Origin: Metabacillus idriensis
GTDB taxonomy: Bacteria; Bacillota; Bacilli; Bacillales; Bacillaceae
Direction: 5' to 3'
DNA length: 64,000 nucleotides
Assembly: GCF_009674765.1 (NCBI RefSeq)
Contig: NZ_WKKF01000005.1
Coordinates: 1-64,000, forward strand
The notes beneath the pieces were generated by a model. That model made no database searches and had not been told where the DNA came from. It saw only the letters and a list, made by a program, of their open reading frames with translations. Each line of letters starts with the position of its first letter. Position 1 is the first letter of the stretch. The translations under genes and the position numbers were made by a program. Shown here in pieces: positions 27,266-36,311 of the stretch.

Positions 27266-27298
27266 AAAAAAAAGAGGACTCCTGCCAGGCTTGAGTCC
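27266..27298 (-). terminator. terminator downstream of spmB
   Basis: Minus strand GGACTC-AAGCCTGGCAG-GAGTCC then TCTTTTTTTT. It lies beyond repeat copy B and probably ends the spmAB-dacB transcript. Confidence 0.6.
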
Positions 27299-27344
27299 CG
27301 TCAATAAAATTAAAGTTTGCTGCTCTTAGAAAAAATGGTTATAA

Positions 27345-27460
27345 ACCTTGAGTGGATTGCAGCGGAAGGCACTTGACTCCTGCGGGAATAGAGGCTCCCA
27401 GCCGGACAGCAGAAAGTAATTGCCTTCAGCGGAATTAAATATCCAAAAACTACAATCAAT
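27345..27460 (+). repeat. dispersed intergenic repeat, family 1, copy B
   Basis: Contains TTGAGTGGATTGCAGCGGAA, CTTGACTCCTGCGGGAATAG and GGCTCCCAGCCGGAC, then CAATCAATGCGAAA, in the order seen in copy C (29940-30090), but lacks the central AATGGGAGACCCCACAGGC block. Confidence 0.75.
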
Positions 27461-27475
27461 GCGAAAACAGCGAAA

Positions 27476-28003
27476 TTAAAATAGCATCATAACAATGACG
27501 ATTGAAGCAATAATTCCCATAAGGTCAGCAAGCAGACCGACTTTAAGAGCATCCCCCATTTTTTTAACTCCTACAGCCCCGAAATAGACCGTCAGAATAT
27601 ACAAGGTTGTATCTGTGCTACCCTGCATGACGGCCGCAAGTCTCCCAATAAACGAATCAGGTCCGTAAGCTGCAATCAGATCTGTAGTCATACCAAGTGC
27701 TGCTGTTCCTGAAATAGGCCTGATAAATGCGAGGGGAACGATCTCGCTTGGAACACTGATGGCATCCAGAGCCGGTTTCATCATCCCCACAAAAAATTCA
27801 AGAGCTCCTGAAGCCCTGAAAATCGTAATCGCAACTAGCATGCCCACTAAATAAGGAATAATTGAAAACGCAATATCAATTCCTTCTTTTCCGCCCTCTA
27901 CAAACGTTTCGTACGTAGGCACTTTTTTGAACGTCCCATATAATAGAATGAACCCGATGATCAGCGGGATCATCCATAAAGAGATTAAACTGATCATTGC
28001 CAT
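27476..28003 (-). CDS. spmB: spore maturation protein SpmB
   Basis: Membrane protein (175 aa, about five helices) of the nucleoside-transporter-gate (Gate) family, needed together with SpmA for proper spore-core dehydration in B. subtilis. Characteristic segments are PTYETFVEGGKEGIDIAFSI and IRPISGTAALGMTTDL. ATG 28003 follows AAAGGAG, one base after the spmA stop. Last gene of the dacB-spmA-spmB operon. Confidence 0.95.
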   Translation of the reverse strand: MAMISLISLWMIPLIIGFILLYGTFKKVPTYETFVEGGKEGIDIAFSIIPYLVGMLVAITIFRASGALEFFVGMMKPALDAISVPSEIVPLAFIRPISGTAALGMTTDLIAAYGPDSFIGRLAAVMQGSTDTTLYILTVYFGAVGVKKMGDALKVGLLADLMGIIASIVIVMMLF

Positions 28004-28004
28004 C

Positions 28005-28598
28005 CTATTTTTTCTCCTTTCGCATTCTTCTATGATAGAAATAGCGGTCTATCAAAATAGCGCCAATCGCTGAAATAATCGTCGCAAGCAAAGTGGGGCC
28101 GACAATATCTGTTGGAGATTTAGAACCGTATGTCATCCTGACGGCAATAACGGTCGTTGGAATTAAGGTAATACTGGACGTGTTCACGGCAAGAAAAGTA
28201 ATCATAGACCTGCTTGCTTCAGGTTTGTCTCCATTTAATTTTTTCATCTGTTCCATTGCTTTGATGCCAAGCGGAGTTGCCGCATTCCCAAGTCCGAAAA
28301 GATTGGCAATCATGTTTGACAAAATATAGCCCATTGCCGGATGATCTGCAGGAATTTCCGGGAAAAGTCTTTTTACGAATGGCTTAAAGAGCTGCCCAAG
28401 CTTTTCAAGCAAACCTGCTTTTTCAGCAACCTTCATCAGTCCGAGCCAGAATACAAGGACACTGATCAGTCCGATGCTGATGGTTACAGCATCTTTTGCA
28501 CCTTTGAAAACAGCAGCATTCACTTGTTCCATCGTTCCATTGATCATGGCAAAGACGATGCCGATGACAGTCAGCCCAACCCAAATAATATTAATCAT
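28005..28598 (-). CDS. spmA: spore maturation protein SpmA
   Basis: Membrane protein (197 aa) paired with SpmB; the pair resembles halves of a nucleoside-recognition membrane protein and is needed for spore dehydration and heat resistance. Visible motifs are NLFGLGNAATPLGIKAMEQM (near 100-120) and FLAVNTSSITLIP. Its ATG overlaps the dacB stop by 8 bp, and spmB follows immediately. Confidence 0.95.
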   Translation of the reverse strand: MINIIWVGLTVIGIVFAMINGTMEQVNAAVFKGAKDAVTISIGLISVLVFWLGLMKVAEKAGLLEKLGQLFKPFVKRLFPEIPADHPAMGYILSNMIANLFGLGNAATPLGIKAMEQMKKLNGDKPEASRSMITFLAVNTSSITLIPTTVIAVRMTYGSKSPTDIVGPTLLATIISAIGAILIDRYFYHRRMRKEKK

Positions 28599-29751
28599 GA
28601 TTGCTCAAGCCTGCCCTAATGAAAAACAGCTTGCGGAATTTCTCCCACAGCGAGGCGTTTGGTTTATTTGTCAAACCATTATCATAATAAATGGGCACTT
28701 CATCCACTCTTTCATCATCAACTATAATCGTCATTTTTCCCACAACGTTCGGAACATCCTCCGGGTCCTTCCAGCTTTTTTCCGGTTTTACTATGGAGAC
28801 ATCAATTCTAAGGTCGTCTTCTTCGTCCTCTGTTAATGGATAAAACACATCTCTTTTTATAAAAAGCTTATTTTTATAGATTTTATCTTTAATATCTATC
28901 TTTTTTAACGTACCAGATTCTTTAATTTTGAATAAATCATATTTGCTGAACGCCATGTTAAACATTTCAATATGATCATTCCAATCATCTGATGCATCAA
29001 TAGTCACAGCGACGAGATTCATGCCATTTTTTTGAGCTGTGGAAACGAGTGTGCGTTTCGCTCTTTTGGTATAGCCTGTTTTCCCTCCGGTGCTGTACTC
29101 ATATAGACTAGTCAGCAGCTTATTCTTATTTCTCCATACACGGTCCCATTGTTCATTCGGATTTGGTGCACGATGAACCTTTGTTCCGGAAATTTTTTGA
29201 TACATCGGATTTTCCATTGCGTACCTTGTCAGGATCGCCATATCATAAGCTGACGAATAGTGATTTTCGTGATCATCCAAACCATGCGGATTGGCAAACT
29301 CCGTATTCATCATACCGATTTCAGCAGCTTTTTGATTCATTAAATGGACAAATCCCTCAACGCTGCCTCCCACATGTTCAGCAATGGCAACAGCTGCATC
29401 ATTTCCTGAACGGAGCATCAATCCATATACAAGATCTTCAAGCTTAATTTTCTCTCCTTCTTGCAAATAGACCGCAGAACCCTCTGTATGTATCGCACGA
29501 TTGCTTACCGTTGCCTTCTCGTCCATTTTTCCGGATTCAATTGCAAGAATCGCTGTCATAATCTTTGTTATGCTGGCAATTCTTCTTTTTGCATGGGCGT
29601 CTTTCTCAAATAGGACTCTGCCGGATTCCTGTTCAATTAATATCGCACTTCTTGCACTTACGCCCATTTCAGCAGAAGAATGGCGAGGCAATCCTGAAAT
29701 CAGCAAGAAGAAGATGAGTACGATCGCTGCTATCTGTTTCCATTGCCGCAT
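28591..29751 (-). CDS. dacB: sporulation D-alanyl-D-alanine carboxypeptidase DacB (PBP5*)
   Basis: Low-molecular-weight penicillin-binding protein (386 aa) that trims peptide side chains in spore cortex peptidoglycan. Signal peptide about 1-28, then the serine-protease triad motifs SITK (near 60), SGN (near 118), and KTG (near 224), and a C-terminal beta domain with a terminal amphipathic segment. ATG 29751 was chosen because AAGGA is too close to the GTG at 29760. A SigE-type promoter lies just upstream, matching mother-cell expression in B. subtilis. Confidence 0.94.
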   Translation of the reverse strand: MRQWKQIAAIVLIFFLLISGLPRHSSAEMGVSARSAILIEQESGRVLFEKDAHAKRRIASITKIMTAILAIESGKMDEKATVSNRAIHTEGSAVYLQEGEKIKLEDLVYGLMLRSGNDAAVAIAEHVGGSVEGFVHLMNQKAAEIGMMNTEFANPHGLDDHENHYSSAYDMAILTRYAMENPMYQKISGTKVHRAPNPNEQWDRVWRNKNKLLTSLYEYSTGGKTGYTKRAKRTLVSTAQKNGMNLVAVTIDASDDWNDHIEMFNMAFSKYDLFKIKESGTLKKIDIKDKIYKNKLFIKRDVFYPLTEDEEDDLRIDVSIVKPEKSWKDPEDVPNVVGKMTIIVDDERVDEVPIYYDNGLTNKPNASLWEKFRKLFFIRAGLSNHD

Positions 29752-29781
29752 AACACCCACGTCCTTTTATTGTTTTGTACA

Positions 29782-29809
29782 AGTTTATGCGGATGGACAA
29801 AGGTTATGA
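29782..29809 (-). promoter_or_regulatory. SigE promoter of dacB-spmA-spmB
   Basis: Minus strand TCATAAC, 13-bp spacer, CATAAACT: close to the mother-cell SigE consensus, 30 bp before the dacB ATG. Confidence 0.65.
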
Positions 29810-29863
29810 ACGTTAAATTTGAAAAACTGCAGGGGGAAACAGGGATGAATCAGCAGGAAGACA

Positions 29864-29912
29864 TAAAAAAACAGCCGCTCTGTGAGTAACAGAACAGCTG
29901 CCATTTTTTTAT
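29864..29912. terminator. hairpin terminator downstream of ypuI
   Basis: CTCTGT-GAGTA-ACAGAAC stem inside AAAAAAACAGC ... GCTGCCATTTTTTT, with A and T runs on both sides. Confidence 0.6.
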
Positions 29913-29939
29913 TTGGGTCTTTTTATAAACTTTGTTGCT

Positions 29940-30090
29940 TTTAGATTAAATGTTTATACCCTTAAGTGGATCTACGCTGCAGGAACTTGACTCCTGCGGG
30001 AAATAGAGGGAAATGGGAGACCCCACAGGCATAGCCGAGGAGGCTCCCAGCCGGACCGCGGAAAGGCAACATTTATTATCAAAAACAACA
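29940..30090 (+). repeat. dispersed intergenic repeat, family 1, copy C (most complete)
   Basis: Runs from TTAAGTGGATCTACGCTGCA through CTTGACTCCTGCGGGAAATA, GGGAGACCCCACAGGC, GAGGCTCCCAGCCGGAC and CGCGGAAAGGCAAC to ACAATCATGCGAAA. It is the inverse match of copy A (60-190) and a longer form of copy B. Confidence 0.8.
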
Positions 30091-30109
30091 ATCATGCGAA
30101 ATCAGACTT

Positions 30110-30598
30110 TTATTTCGACTGGATCATTTTCGTACGGTAATCTGTCTCGTAATACTCGAGTTCCTCGCGGATTTCCTGAAAACCGCTTTCTAGAGAGGCA
30201 ATCATGACCTTAAGTGATTCTGGAGCCGTGTGGCGGTATTTGATTGCATTTTTGCCGGTATAGGCAGATCTGCTGTCTTCATACCAAACATCATTTTTCG
30301 GATTATAAAATTCTTCAATGCACTGATGATAAATTTTATATAGAGCTTTTTCAGCTGCCGGCTTTCTGAAAGGCTCATTTTGAAGAACAATGTGACAAGC
30401 TTCAAGCCCCTCTTCGCAATAAACAGAAAGTCTTCTCAAATTACGGAAAAGATCCTCATAATACGTCTCATCCCCTGCTGTTTCATCCAAAAATGATGAA
30501 ATCGTTGCATGATTTAAAAACGTATTCAGCTCCTTTACGACGTTTCCTAAAAATACTTCAACTTGTTCTGTTTGTGCTTTTACGATCATATTTCCCAT
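30110..30598 (-). CDS. ypuI: YpuI-like protein (DUF3907)
   Basis: A 162-residue soluble, mainly helical protein matching B. subtilis YpuI in position (between scpB and dacB) and N-terminal sequence (MGNMIVKAQTEQVEVFLGNV). Function unknown. Several aromatic and Glu-rich helices, no membrane segment, no catalytic motif recognised. ATG 30598 follows AAAGGAT; an in-frame Met six codons upstream is not supported. Confidence 0.85.
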   Translation of the reverse strand: MGNMIVKAQTEQVEVFLGNVVKELNTFLNHATISSFLDETAGDETYYEDLFRNLRRLSVYCEEGLEACHIVLQNEPFRKPAAEKALYKIYHQCIEEFYNPKNDVWYEDSRSAYTGKNAIKYRHTAPESLKVMIASLESGFQEIREELEYYETDYRTKMIQSK

Positions 30599-30625
30599 TG
30601 AAACACATCCTTTCAAATTCTTAAG

Positions 30626-31036
30626 CTATTTTTTATGTATGGGTGTTTTTAGCTTTTGAACAACTTCTGACCATTTCATCGTCTGATTTCGGTTCATCTC
30701 CGGAATCAATTCAATAGCTGCACGAAGGTCGATTCCCTGAAGATACATGAGAAATTCTTCTTCTGTGTTCAGATAGAGCCTTTTGCGCTCTAAAAGTGTT
30801 TCGTTTTGAATGATGCATATCAGTGCCATTACGTCTTTAATGCTCAGGTCCGACCCTTCAAAGAGAAAAGGATTTTGTTCTCTGAATTTGTCTTCGAAAT
30901 ACCTCACATACAAAACATAAAATGTTTTCTCCATCTTTTTTGACACAATTGTGATTTCAGAGCGGTTAAAAAAATCTTCGGATGTATTCGGCATCTCTTT
31001 TACTAATTCATACCCTCTGCCATTTTTTATAATCAC
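30626..31036 (-). CDS. conserved hypothetical protein
   Basis: 136 aa, soluble, mixed alpha/beta; I do not recognise the family. GTG start at 31036 with a good AGGGGTG site. It lies 27 bp upstream of ypuI and downstream of the scpB terminator, so it may form a two-gene unit with ypuI. The charged N-terminal half (SEITIVSKKMEKTFYVLYVR) and a C-terminal helical part have normal codon use, unlike a random frame. Confidence 0.65.
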   Translation of the reverse strand: MIIKNGRGYELVKEMPNTSEDFFNRSEITIVSKKMEKTFYVLYVRYFEDKFREQNPFLFEGSDLSIKDVMALICIIQNETLLERKRLYLNTEEEFLMYLQGIDLRAAIELIPEMNRNQTMKWSEVVQKLKTPIHKK

Positions 31037-31065
31037 CTGACAAGCACCCCTATGCGTTTTTCATT

Positions 31066-31100
31066 CAAAAAAAGGAACAAAGATATTCCTTTGTCCCGTT
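31066..31100 (-). terminator. scpB terminator
   Basis: Minus strand GGGACAAAG-GAATAT-CTTTGTTCC then TTTTTTG. Confidence 0.8.
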
Positions 31101-31140
31101 CTCCTCTATTTTATCATAGGTCATGATGCTATTGTGTAAA

Positions 31141-31725
31141 TTATTTGATTTCTTCAAAAGTTTGATTAAAGTTCTCAAAAAAGAGATCGGCTTCTTCATT
31201 AAAGGAGTCATCATCATCTTTTTCAGGAAGCGGCGGAAGTTCTTTTATCGTTTTTAATCCGAAGTATTCAAGGAATTCCTTTGTCGTTCCATATAAAATC
31301 GCTCTTCCTGTTCCTTCAGCCCGTCCCACTTCTTTCACAAGCACTTTAGAAGTCAGTGTCTGCAGCGGACGCTCTGATTTTACGCCGCGGATATCTTCGA
31401 TTTCAGCCCTTGTTATAGGCTGACGGTATGCGACAATCGCCAGAATTTCAAGAGCTGCCTGAGATAGTGCGGTGTGATTGGGTGTTTCAACCAGTTTTTT
31501 CAAATAGGCAGCATGCTTTTTTTTTGTCGTTAATTGAAAGACTCCCGCCACTTCAATCAATTCGATGCCGCGCTGTTTTTTCTTGTAATCATTCTGAAGT
31601 TCCTGTATGACTTCAGAAATCGTTCCCTCTTCTGTTTCAAGTACGGACGTCAGCTGTTTCATTGACAGCCCTTCATCCCCTGCAGCAAATAGAAGAGCTT
31701 CAATGATGGATTTCCATTTCTCCAA
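31141..31725 (-). CDS. scpB: segregation and condensation protein B
   Basis: ScpB (194 aa) is the winged-helix kite subunit of the SMC-ScpAB condensin that organises and segregates the chromosome. Typical segments are [17 protein letters not shown] (near 9), [21 protein letters not shown] (near 88) and the C-terminal acidic tail. Start is TTG 31725 with a GGAGGT site 9 nt upstream; earlier in-frame codons overlap scpA and have no ribosome site. It follows scpA by 4 bp. Confidence 0.95.
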   Translation of the reverse strand: MEKWKSIIEALLFAAGDEGLSMKQLTSVLETEEGTISEVIQELQNDYKKKQRGIELIEVAGVFQLTTKKKHAAYLKKLVETPNHTALSQAALEILAIVAYRQPITRAEIEDIRGVKSERPLQTLTSKVLVKEVGRAEGTGRAILYGTTKEFLEYFGLKTIKELPPLPEKDDDDSFNEEADLFFENFNQTFEEIK

Positions 31726-31729
31726 GGTT

Positions 31730-32479
31730 TTAAGACCTCCCCAGAATATAAATATCAGAAAAATTTTCTTCTTGTTCAATCATGATGTTGTTTTTTTTCA
31801 TCAATTCCAAGATGGCAAGAAATGTGACAACCAGGTGATCCTTTTGATCGGACGGAAAAAGCTCAGTAAATTTTCGCCGCATTGGATTCCGCTTCAATTC
31901 CATAAGGATTTCATCCATTCTCTTTTCAATCGGTATTTCCTGGCGTGCAACTCTTGTCTGCAATGGTTTCTGAAGCTTCTTTCTCCGCATCATCTTCTGG
32001 AAGGCACCGAGCATATCGTAGATTGATACATTCATAGATTCTTTATCAAATACAGGCTCACCGGCAAACTCACTTAAATCGCTAGGGGGTTTTGTATAAA
32101 CCTGAGAACGTTCTTCTTCCATATGTCTCAGATCAACTGCCGCCTCTTTGTACTTTCTGTATTCGATCAGCCTTCTCATCAGTTCGTCCCGCGGATCTTC
32201 CTCAGGTTCAAACCCAAATTCGTCCTCCACCAGCTCTTCCTCATGCTTTGGAAGCAGCATTCCGCTTTTGATGGAGAGCAGAGTTGCCGCCATTACTAAA
32301 TATTCTGAAGCTACATCAAGCTGGAGTTCTTTCATCGTATGTATATAAAGCATATACTGCTCTGTAATTTCAGCTACTGGTATATCGTATATATCAATCT
32401 CGAGCGTATTGATTAAATGCAATAGAAGATCGAGCGGCCCTTCAAATGCGTCAATTTTCACTTTGTACTGCAACTTCAT
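31730..32479 (-). CDS. scpA: segregation and condensation protein A
   Basis: Kleisin subunit ScpA (249 aa) that bridges the SMC heads. The N-terminal domain ([19 protein letters not shown]) binds the SMC neck and the C-terminal winged helix ([14 protein letters not shown]) binds the SMC cap. The acidic linker [19 protein letters not shown] is typical. ATG 32479. Operon with scpB, as in B. subtilis. Confidence 0.96.
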   Translation of the reverse strand: MKLQYKVKIDAFEGPLDLLLHLINTLEIDIYDIPVAEITEQYMLYIHTMKELQLDVASEYLVMAATLLSIKSGMLLPKHEEELVEDEFGFEPEEDPRDELMRRLIEYRKYKEAAVDLRHMEEERSQVYTKPPSDLSEFAGEPVFDKESMNVSIYDMLGAFQKMMRRKKLQKPLQTRVARQEIPIEKRMDEILMELKRNPMRRKFTELFPSDQKDHLVVTFLAILELMKKNNIMIEQEENFSDIYILGRS

Positions 32480-32615
32480 CCCACCACTTCATTCTGTACC
32501 ATTCATGTCGGCTACCCTATAGTATAGAACATTCTGCTTCCAATCTCCAACACTTATTTTCAGAGAGGAAAAGTCCTCAGGTTCAAAAAAAGTCCAGAAT
32601 TGTGATAAACGCCCA

Positions 32616-32643
32616 AACAAACACATGACAACCCACATAAGAT
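32616..32643 (+). promoter_or_regulatory. possible SigK-type promoter of the YjcZ-like gene
   Basis: AACA, 15-bp spacer and CATAAGATA resemble SigK elements (mACm / CATAnnnTA), though the spacer is one base short of usual. Tentative. Confidence 0.3.
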
Positions 32644-32682
32644 ACTTATGTAAATGCAAGATACTTAAGGAGGAACAAGTAA

Positions 32683-32772
32683 ATGGGAGATAAAGGTTAC
32701 GGTTCAGGCTTTGCATTAATCGTTGTATTGTTTATTTTGCTGATTATTGTTGGAGCAGCTTGGCTATACTAA
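32683..32772 (+). CDS. YjcZ-family small membrane protein
   Basis: A 29-codon gene: a short glycine/charged N-terminus (MGDKGYGSG) and one hydrophobic helix (FALIVVLFILLIIVGAAWLY). This is the hallmark of the YjcZ/YtrI-like sporulation small-protein family of Bacillus. ATG follows AAGGAGG at 10 nt, and a perfect terminator follows the stop, so it is a complete transcription unit. The function of the family is unknown. Confidence 0.85.
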   Translation: MGDKGYGSGFALIVVLFILLIIVGAAWLY

Positions 32773-32779
32773 TTTTCAT

Positions 32780-32808
32780 TCAAAAGGTGCTCTTCATGAG
32801 CACTTTTT
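32780..32808 (+). terminator. terminator of the YjcZ-like gene
   Basis: AAAGGTGCTC-TTCAT-GAGCACTTTTT, directly after the stop codon. Confidence 0.85.
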
Positions 32809-32882
32809 GTGTTTCATAAAGGCAAGTCATAGAGTTTATGCTACACTAATCAATACATAAGCATAGACAATGGGGTGATGGT

Positions 32883-33391
32883 TTGTATCCGAAATCATAT
32901 ATAGAGTACCTTGTTCATTTTCACGGAGACCGCGATTACTTCGAATGCCATGAAGTGCTTGAAGAATATTGGAAAAAAGATCCTCCCGGGCAGAGAAAGA
33001 TATACTGGGTTGGTCTGATCCAAATTGCGGTCGGCCTTTATCATCACAGAAGAGGCAACTGGAAGGGCGCTCACCGAATGATATCCAATGCCCTTGCCAT
33101 ATTGGAGCAGGAAAAAGACGCTATCCTCTCCCTTGGTTTAAATCCTGAGAAAACGGCGGAACTTTTAAGAAAAAAAAGCAAAGACATCGAAAACAAACGT
33201 CCATATGAAAGTGTGAATCTGCCGATTGAAGACAGCGATCTCCTTCGTACTTGCATCGAATATTGCACAAAGCATCAGCTTCAATGGGGGAATCCAAGCG
33301 ACCTCTCCGATGAATTCCTGATTCATAAGCATACGATGCGGGACCGGAGTGATGTGATTGCGGAAAGGAAGAGCAGCCTGATCCGCAATCA

Positions 33392-33407
<16 letters not shown>
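32883..33407 (+). CDS. ypuF: YpuF-like protein (DUF309)
   Basis: A 174-aa soluble protein with the DUF309 motif HGDRDYFECHEVLEEYWKKD near residue 14 and GLYHHRRGNWKGAHRMI near 50, containing conserved His/Glu positions that look like a metal or ligand site. Function unknown. TTG start at 32883 after GGGGTGATGG; no ATG fits. Located convergent to ribT, as YpuF is in B. subtilis. The C-terminal 60 residues are less conserved. Confidence 0.85.
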
Positions 33408-33788
<381 letters not shown>

Positions 33789-33791
33789 TCA

Positions 33792-33905
33792 TTAACGAAA
33801 TAACCTTCCGATTAGAGAAAGCAAAAACAATAAACTTGCGCCTATCATGATGTAAAATAAAATTCTTTCCTGATTTCTTCCTTTATCTTTTTGATCTCGA
33901 TTCAA
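33792..33905 (-). CDS. small putative membrane protein within the rib operon
   Basis: A 37-codon open frame between ribH and ribT. TTG start with GAGGAGTG 6 nt upstream. A polar, basic N-terminus (MNRDQKDKGRNQERI) leads to a single hydrophobic helix (LFYIMIGASLLFLLSLIG) and ends RLFR, giving a positive-inside/charged-end layout. The stop falls 12 bp before ribT. Not recognised as a named family; operon placement, ribosome site and topology argue it is real. Confidence 0.55.
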   Translation of the reverse strand: MNRDQKDKGRNQERILFYIMIGASLLFLLSLIGRLFR

Positions 33906-33969
33906 GAAGAATCACTCCTCAGAACATTATAAACAGTTTTCCGCCTATTTTAAACACTTTTGCCTAAAA

Positions 33970-34434
33970 TTAATCCATTGTACGCATTAAATTCGCCATT
34001 TCAATCGCCGCAACCGCTGCTTCATAGCCTTTATTCCCAGCTTTTGTTCCCGCTCTTTCAATCGCCTGTTCGATTGATTCGGTTGTCAGGACACCGAAGA
34101 TTACCGGTACTCCTGTAGACATTGAAGCTTGAGAAACTCCCTTCGCTGCTTCATTGCAGACATAGTCATAGTGAGTTGTAGAACCTCTTATGACTGTTCC
34201 AAGAGTAATAACTGCATCATATTTGTTTGTAGAAGCCATTTTTTTCGCAACGAGCGGAATTTCAAATGCTCCAGGAACCCATGCAAGCTCTACATTTTCA
34301 TCTTCTACTCCGTGGCGTTTTAAAGCATCCACTGCTCCGCTTAAAAGCTTGCTTGTAATAAACTCATTGAATCTTCCTACGATGATCGCTACTTTTAATC
34401 CTGATCCGACTAAATTTCCTTCATATGTTTTCAT
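33970..34434 (-). CDS. ribH: 6,7-dimethyl-8-ribityllumazine synthase
   Basis: Condenses 5-amino-6-ribitylamino-uracil with dihydroxybutanone phosphate to lumazine; 154 aa, forms 60-subunit capsids in Bacillus that enclose riboflavin synthase. Motifs: [18 protein letters not shown] (near 19), [10 protein letters not shown] (near 52), ALG-type [19 protein letters not shown] (near 75-93) with catalytic His. ATG 34434 with GAGGAACTG, 15 bp after ribBA. Confidence 0.97.
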   Translation of the reverse strand: MKTYEGNLVGSGLKVAIIVGRFNEFITSKLLSGAVDALKRHGVEDENVELAWVPGAFEIPLVAKKMASTNKYDAVITLGTVIRGSTTHYDYVCNEAAKGVSQASMSTGVPVIFGVLTTESIEQAIERAGTKAGNKGYEAAVAAIEMANLMRTMD

Positions 34435-34449
34435 GTACAGTTCCTCCGA

Positions 34450-35646
34450 TTATAAGTTTAGTAAGTGCCCAAGTTTACTATGCTTTGTTTTCATGTAGCC
34501 TTCATTTTCTTTCTTAGATGGCATTTGAATAGGTACGCGGTCAACTACGGCAAGGCCATACCCTTCAAGTCCGGCAATTTTTCTAGGATTGTTTGTCAGC
34601 AGCTTCATTTCTGAAACGCCAAGATCTCTTAAGATTTGAGCCCCTATCCCATACTCTCTTAAATCATCTGCAAATCCAAGCTTGTGATTGGCTTCTACTG
34701 TATCGTAACCTTCTTCCTGCAGTGCATAAGCCTTCATTTTATTCAGCAGGCCGATTCCCCTGCCTTCTTGTCTCATGTACAAGAGAATGCCGCTGCCGGC
34801 TTCCTCGATTTGAGCAAGCGCTGCATGCAGCTGCGGGCCGCAGTCGCACCGGTTCGATCCAAAGACATCTCCGGTCAGACATTCAGAATGAACTCGGACA
34901 AGTGTCGGCTTATCTTCTGAAATCTCCCCCTTAACAAGGGCAATATGTTCTTTACCATCAAGGATATTTGAATATCCGACTGCCCTGAACATGCCGAATT
35001 CAGTCGGAAGTTTTATGTCCGCTTCTCTCTTAACGAGAGCATCTGACATATTGCGGTAATGAATCAAGTCTTTGATGGTAATCATTTTCAAATCAAGCTC
35101 TTTGGCAATTTCAATTAAATCAGGAACCCGCGCCATTTCGCCATCTTCTTTAATAATTTCACAAATTACTCCGACCGGGCTCACTCCGCAGAGTTTAGCC
35201 AGATCAACCGCTGCCTCTGTATGCCCTGCTCTTCTTAAAACTCCGCCCTCTTTTGCAATGAGAGGGAAAATATGGCCGGGTCTTTTAAAATCAAGCGGCT
35301 CTGCATCTTCTTTTAAAATAGCTTTAATGGTTTCTGAGCGTTCTGACGCACTGATTCCGGTTTTGGTTGTTTTGTAATCAATACTGATCGTAAAGGCAGT
35401 GCCATGCGGATCTGTATTGTCATTTACCATAGGATGAAAATTAAACTTTTCAGCATATTCCTCTGTCAGAGGTACACAAACAAGCCCTCTGCCGTGCTTA
35501 ATCATGAAGTTAATGACCTCAGGCGTTGCATACTCAGCCAGCGCAATAAAATCACCTTCGTTTTCGCGGTCTTCATCATCTACTACGATGACTGTTTTTC
35601 CAAGTTTTAAATCGTCTAACGCTTCTTTAATGGAATGAAATGTCAT
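34450..35646 (-). CDS. ribBA: bifunctional DHBP synthase / GTP cyclohydrolase II
   Basis: 398-aa fusion giving both riboflavin precursors. N-terminal half (1-200) is 3,4-dihydroxy-2-butanone-4-phosphate synthase ([17 protein letters not shown] near 20; [12 protein letters not shown] near 135). C-terminal half is GTP cyclohydrolase II, with zinc cysteines in [19 protein letters not shown] (near 250) and [19 protein letters not shown] 35646 with GGGGG is the real start; a longer open frame upstream overlaps ribE. Confidence 0.97.
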   Translation of the reverse strand: MTFHSIKEALDDLKLGKTVIVVDDEDRENEGDFIALAEYATPEVINFMIKHGRGLVCVPLTEEYAEKFNFHPMVNDNTDPHGTAFTISIDYKTTKTGISASERSETIKAILKEDAEPLDFKRPGHIFPLIAKEGGVLRRAGHTEAAVDLAKLCGVSPVGVICEIIKEDGEMARVPDLIEIAKELDLKMITIKDLIHYRNMSDALVKREADIKLPTEFGMFRAVGYSNILDGKEHIALVKGEISEDKPTLVRVHSECLTGDVFGSNRCDCGPQLHAALAQIEEAGSGILLYMRQEGRGIGLLNKMKAYALQEEGYDTVEANHKLGFADDLREYGIGAQILRDLGVSEMKLLTNNPRKIAGLEGYGLAVVDRVPIQMPSKKENEGYMKTKHSKLGHLLNL

Positions 35647-35660
35647 GATGATCCCCCATT

Positions 35661-36305
35661 CTAATAAAAACCATTTTCTTTTAGAAAATCCGGTGTTAAA
35701 GATGAAGATTTTGAGTCTGACTGCATCACAAACTTTTTGACATATTTTCCGAGCATATCGCATTCGATATTTACGGTATCCCCTGCCTTTTTGCCTCCAA
35801 GCACCGTTTCAGACAAGGTGTGGGGAATAATTGATACCGTTACTTTTTCATCCTCTAAACCAAATATGGTTAGGCTGATGCCGTCAATGGCTATGGAGCC
35901 TTTCATGACTAATGTTGACGTTATTTCTTTACTCACCTTGATCTCATAGTAGACCGCATTGGCTGAAGGCTTTTTGCGGATGATGATTCCGGTGCCGTCT
36001 ACATGCCCTGTTACAAAATGGCCACCAAAGCGTCCATTGGCGGACATCGCCCGCTCCAGATTGACGGATGAACCAGGCCCCAGCGAATTCAGGGAAGTTG
36101 CTTTGACTGTTTCGGGCATCACATCCACAGTAAACGATCCAGCAGTGTAGGCTGTTACTGTTAAACAAACGCCATTAACGGAAATACTGTCTCCAAGATT
36201 CACATCATCTGTAATTTTCTCTGCATGTATGGTCATTTCAATCGCATTCTCATTTCCCTGCATACTCGCGACTGTGCCGATTTCCTCAATGATTCCGGTA
36301 AACAT
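35661..36305 (-). CDS. ribE: riboflavin synthase, alpha chain
   Basis: Dismutates two lumazines to riboflavin; 214 aa, made of two homologous lumazine-binding barrels, the first starting [12 protein letters not shown] and the second at [14 protein letters not shown] (near 98). Conserved VNGVCLTV and IDGISLTI pairs are in place. ATG 36305 with AGGGGTGAT, 6 bp after ribD. The C-terminus is about the usual length. Confidence 0.96.
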   Translation of the reverse strand: MFTGIIEEIGTVASMQGNENAIEMTIHAEKITDDVNLGDSISVNGVCLTVTAYTAGSFTVDVMPETVKATSLNSLGPGSSVNLERAMSANGRFGGHFVTGHVDGTGIIIRKKPSANAVYYEIKVSKEITSTLVMKGSIAIDGISLTIFGLEDEKVTVSIIPHTLSETVLGGKKAGDTVNIECDMLGKYVKKFVMQSDSKSSSLTPDFLKENGFY

Positions 36306-36311
36306 TCCCTA

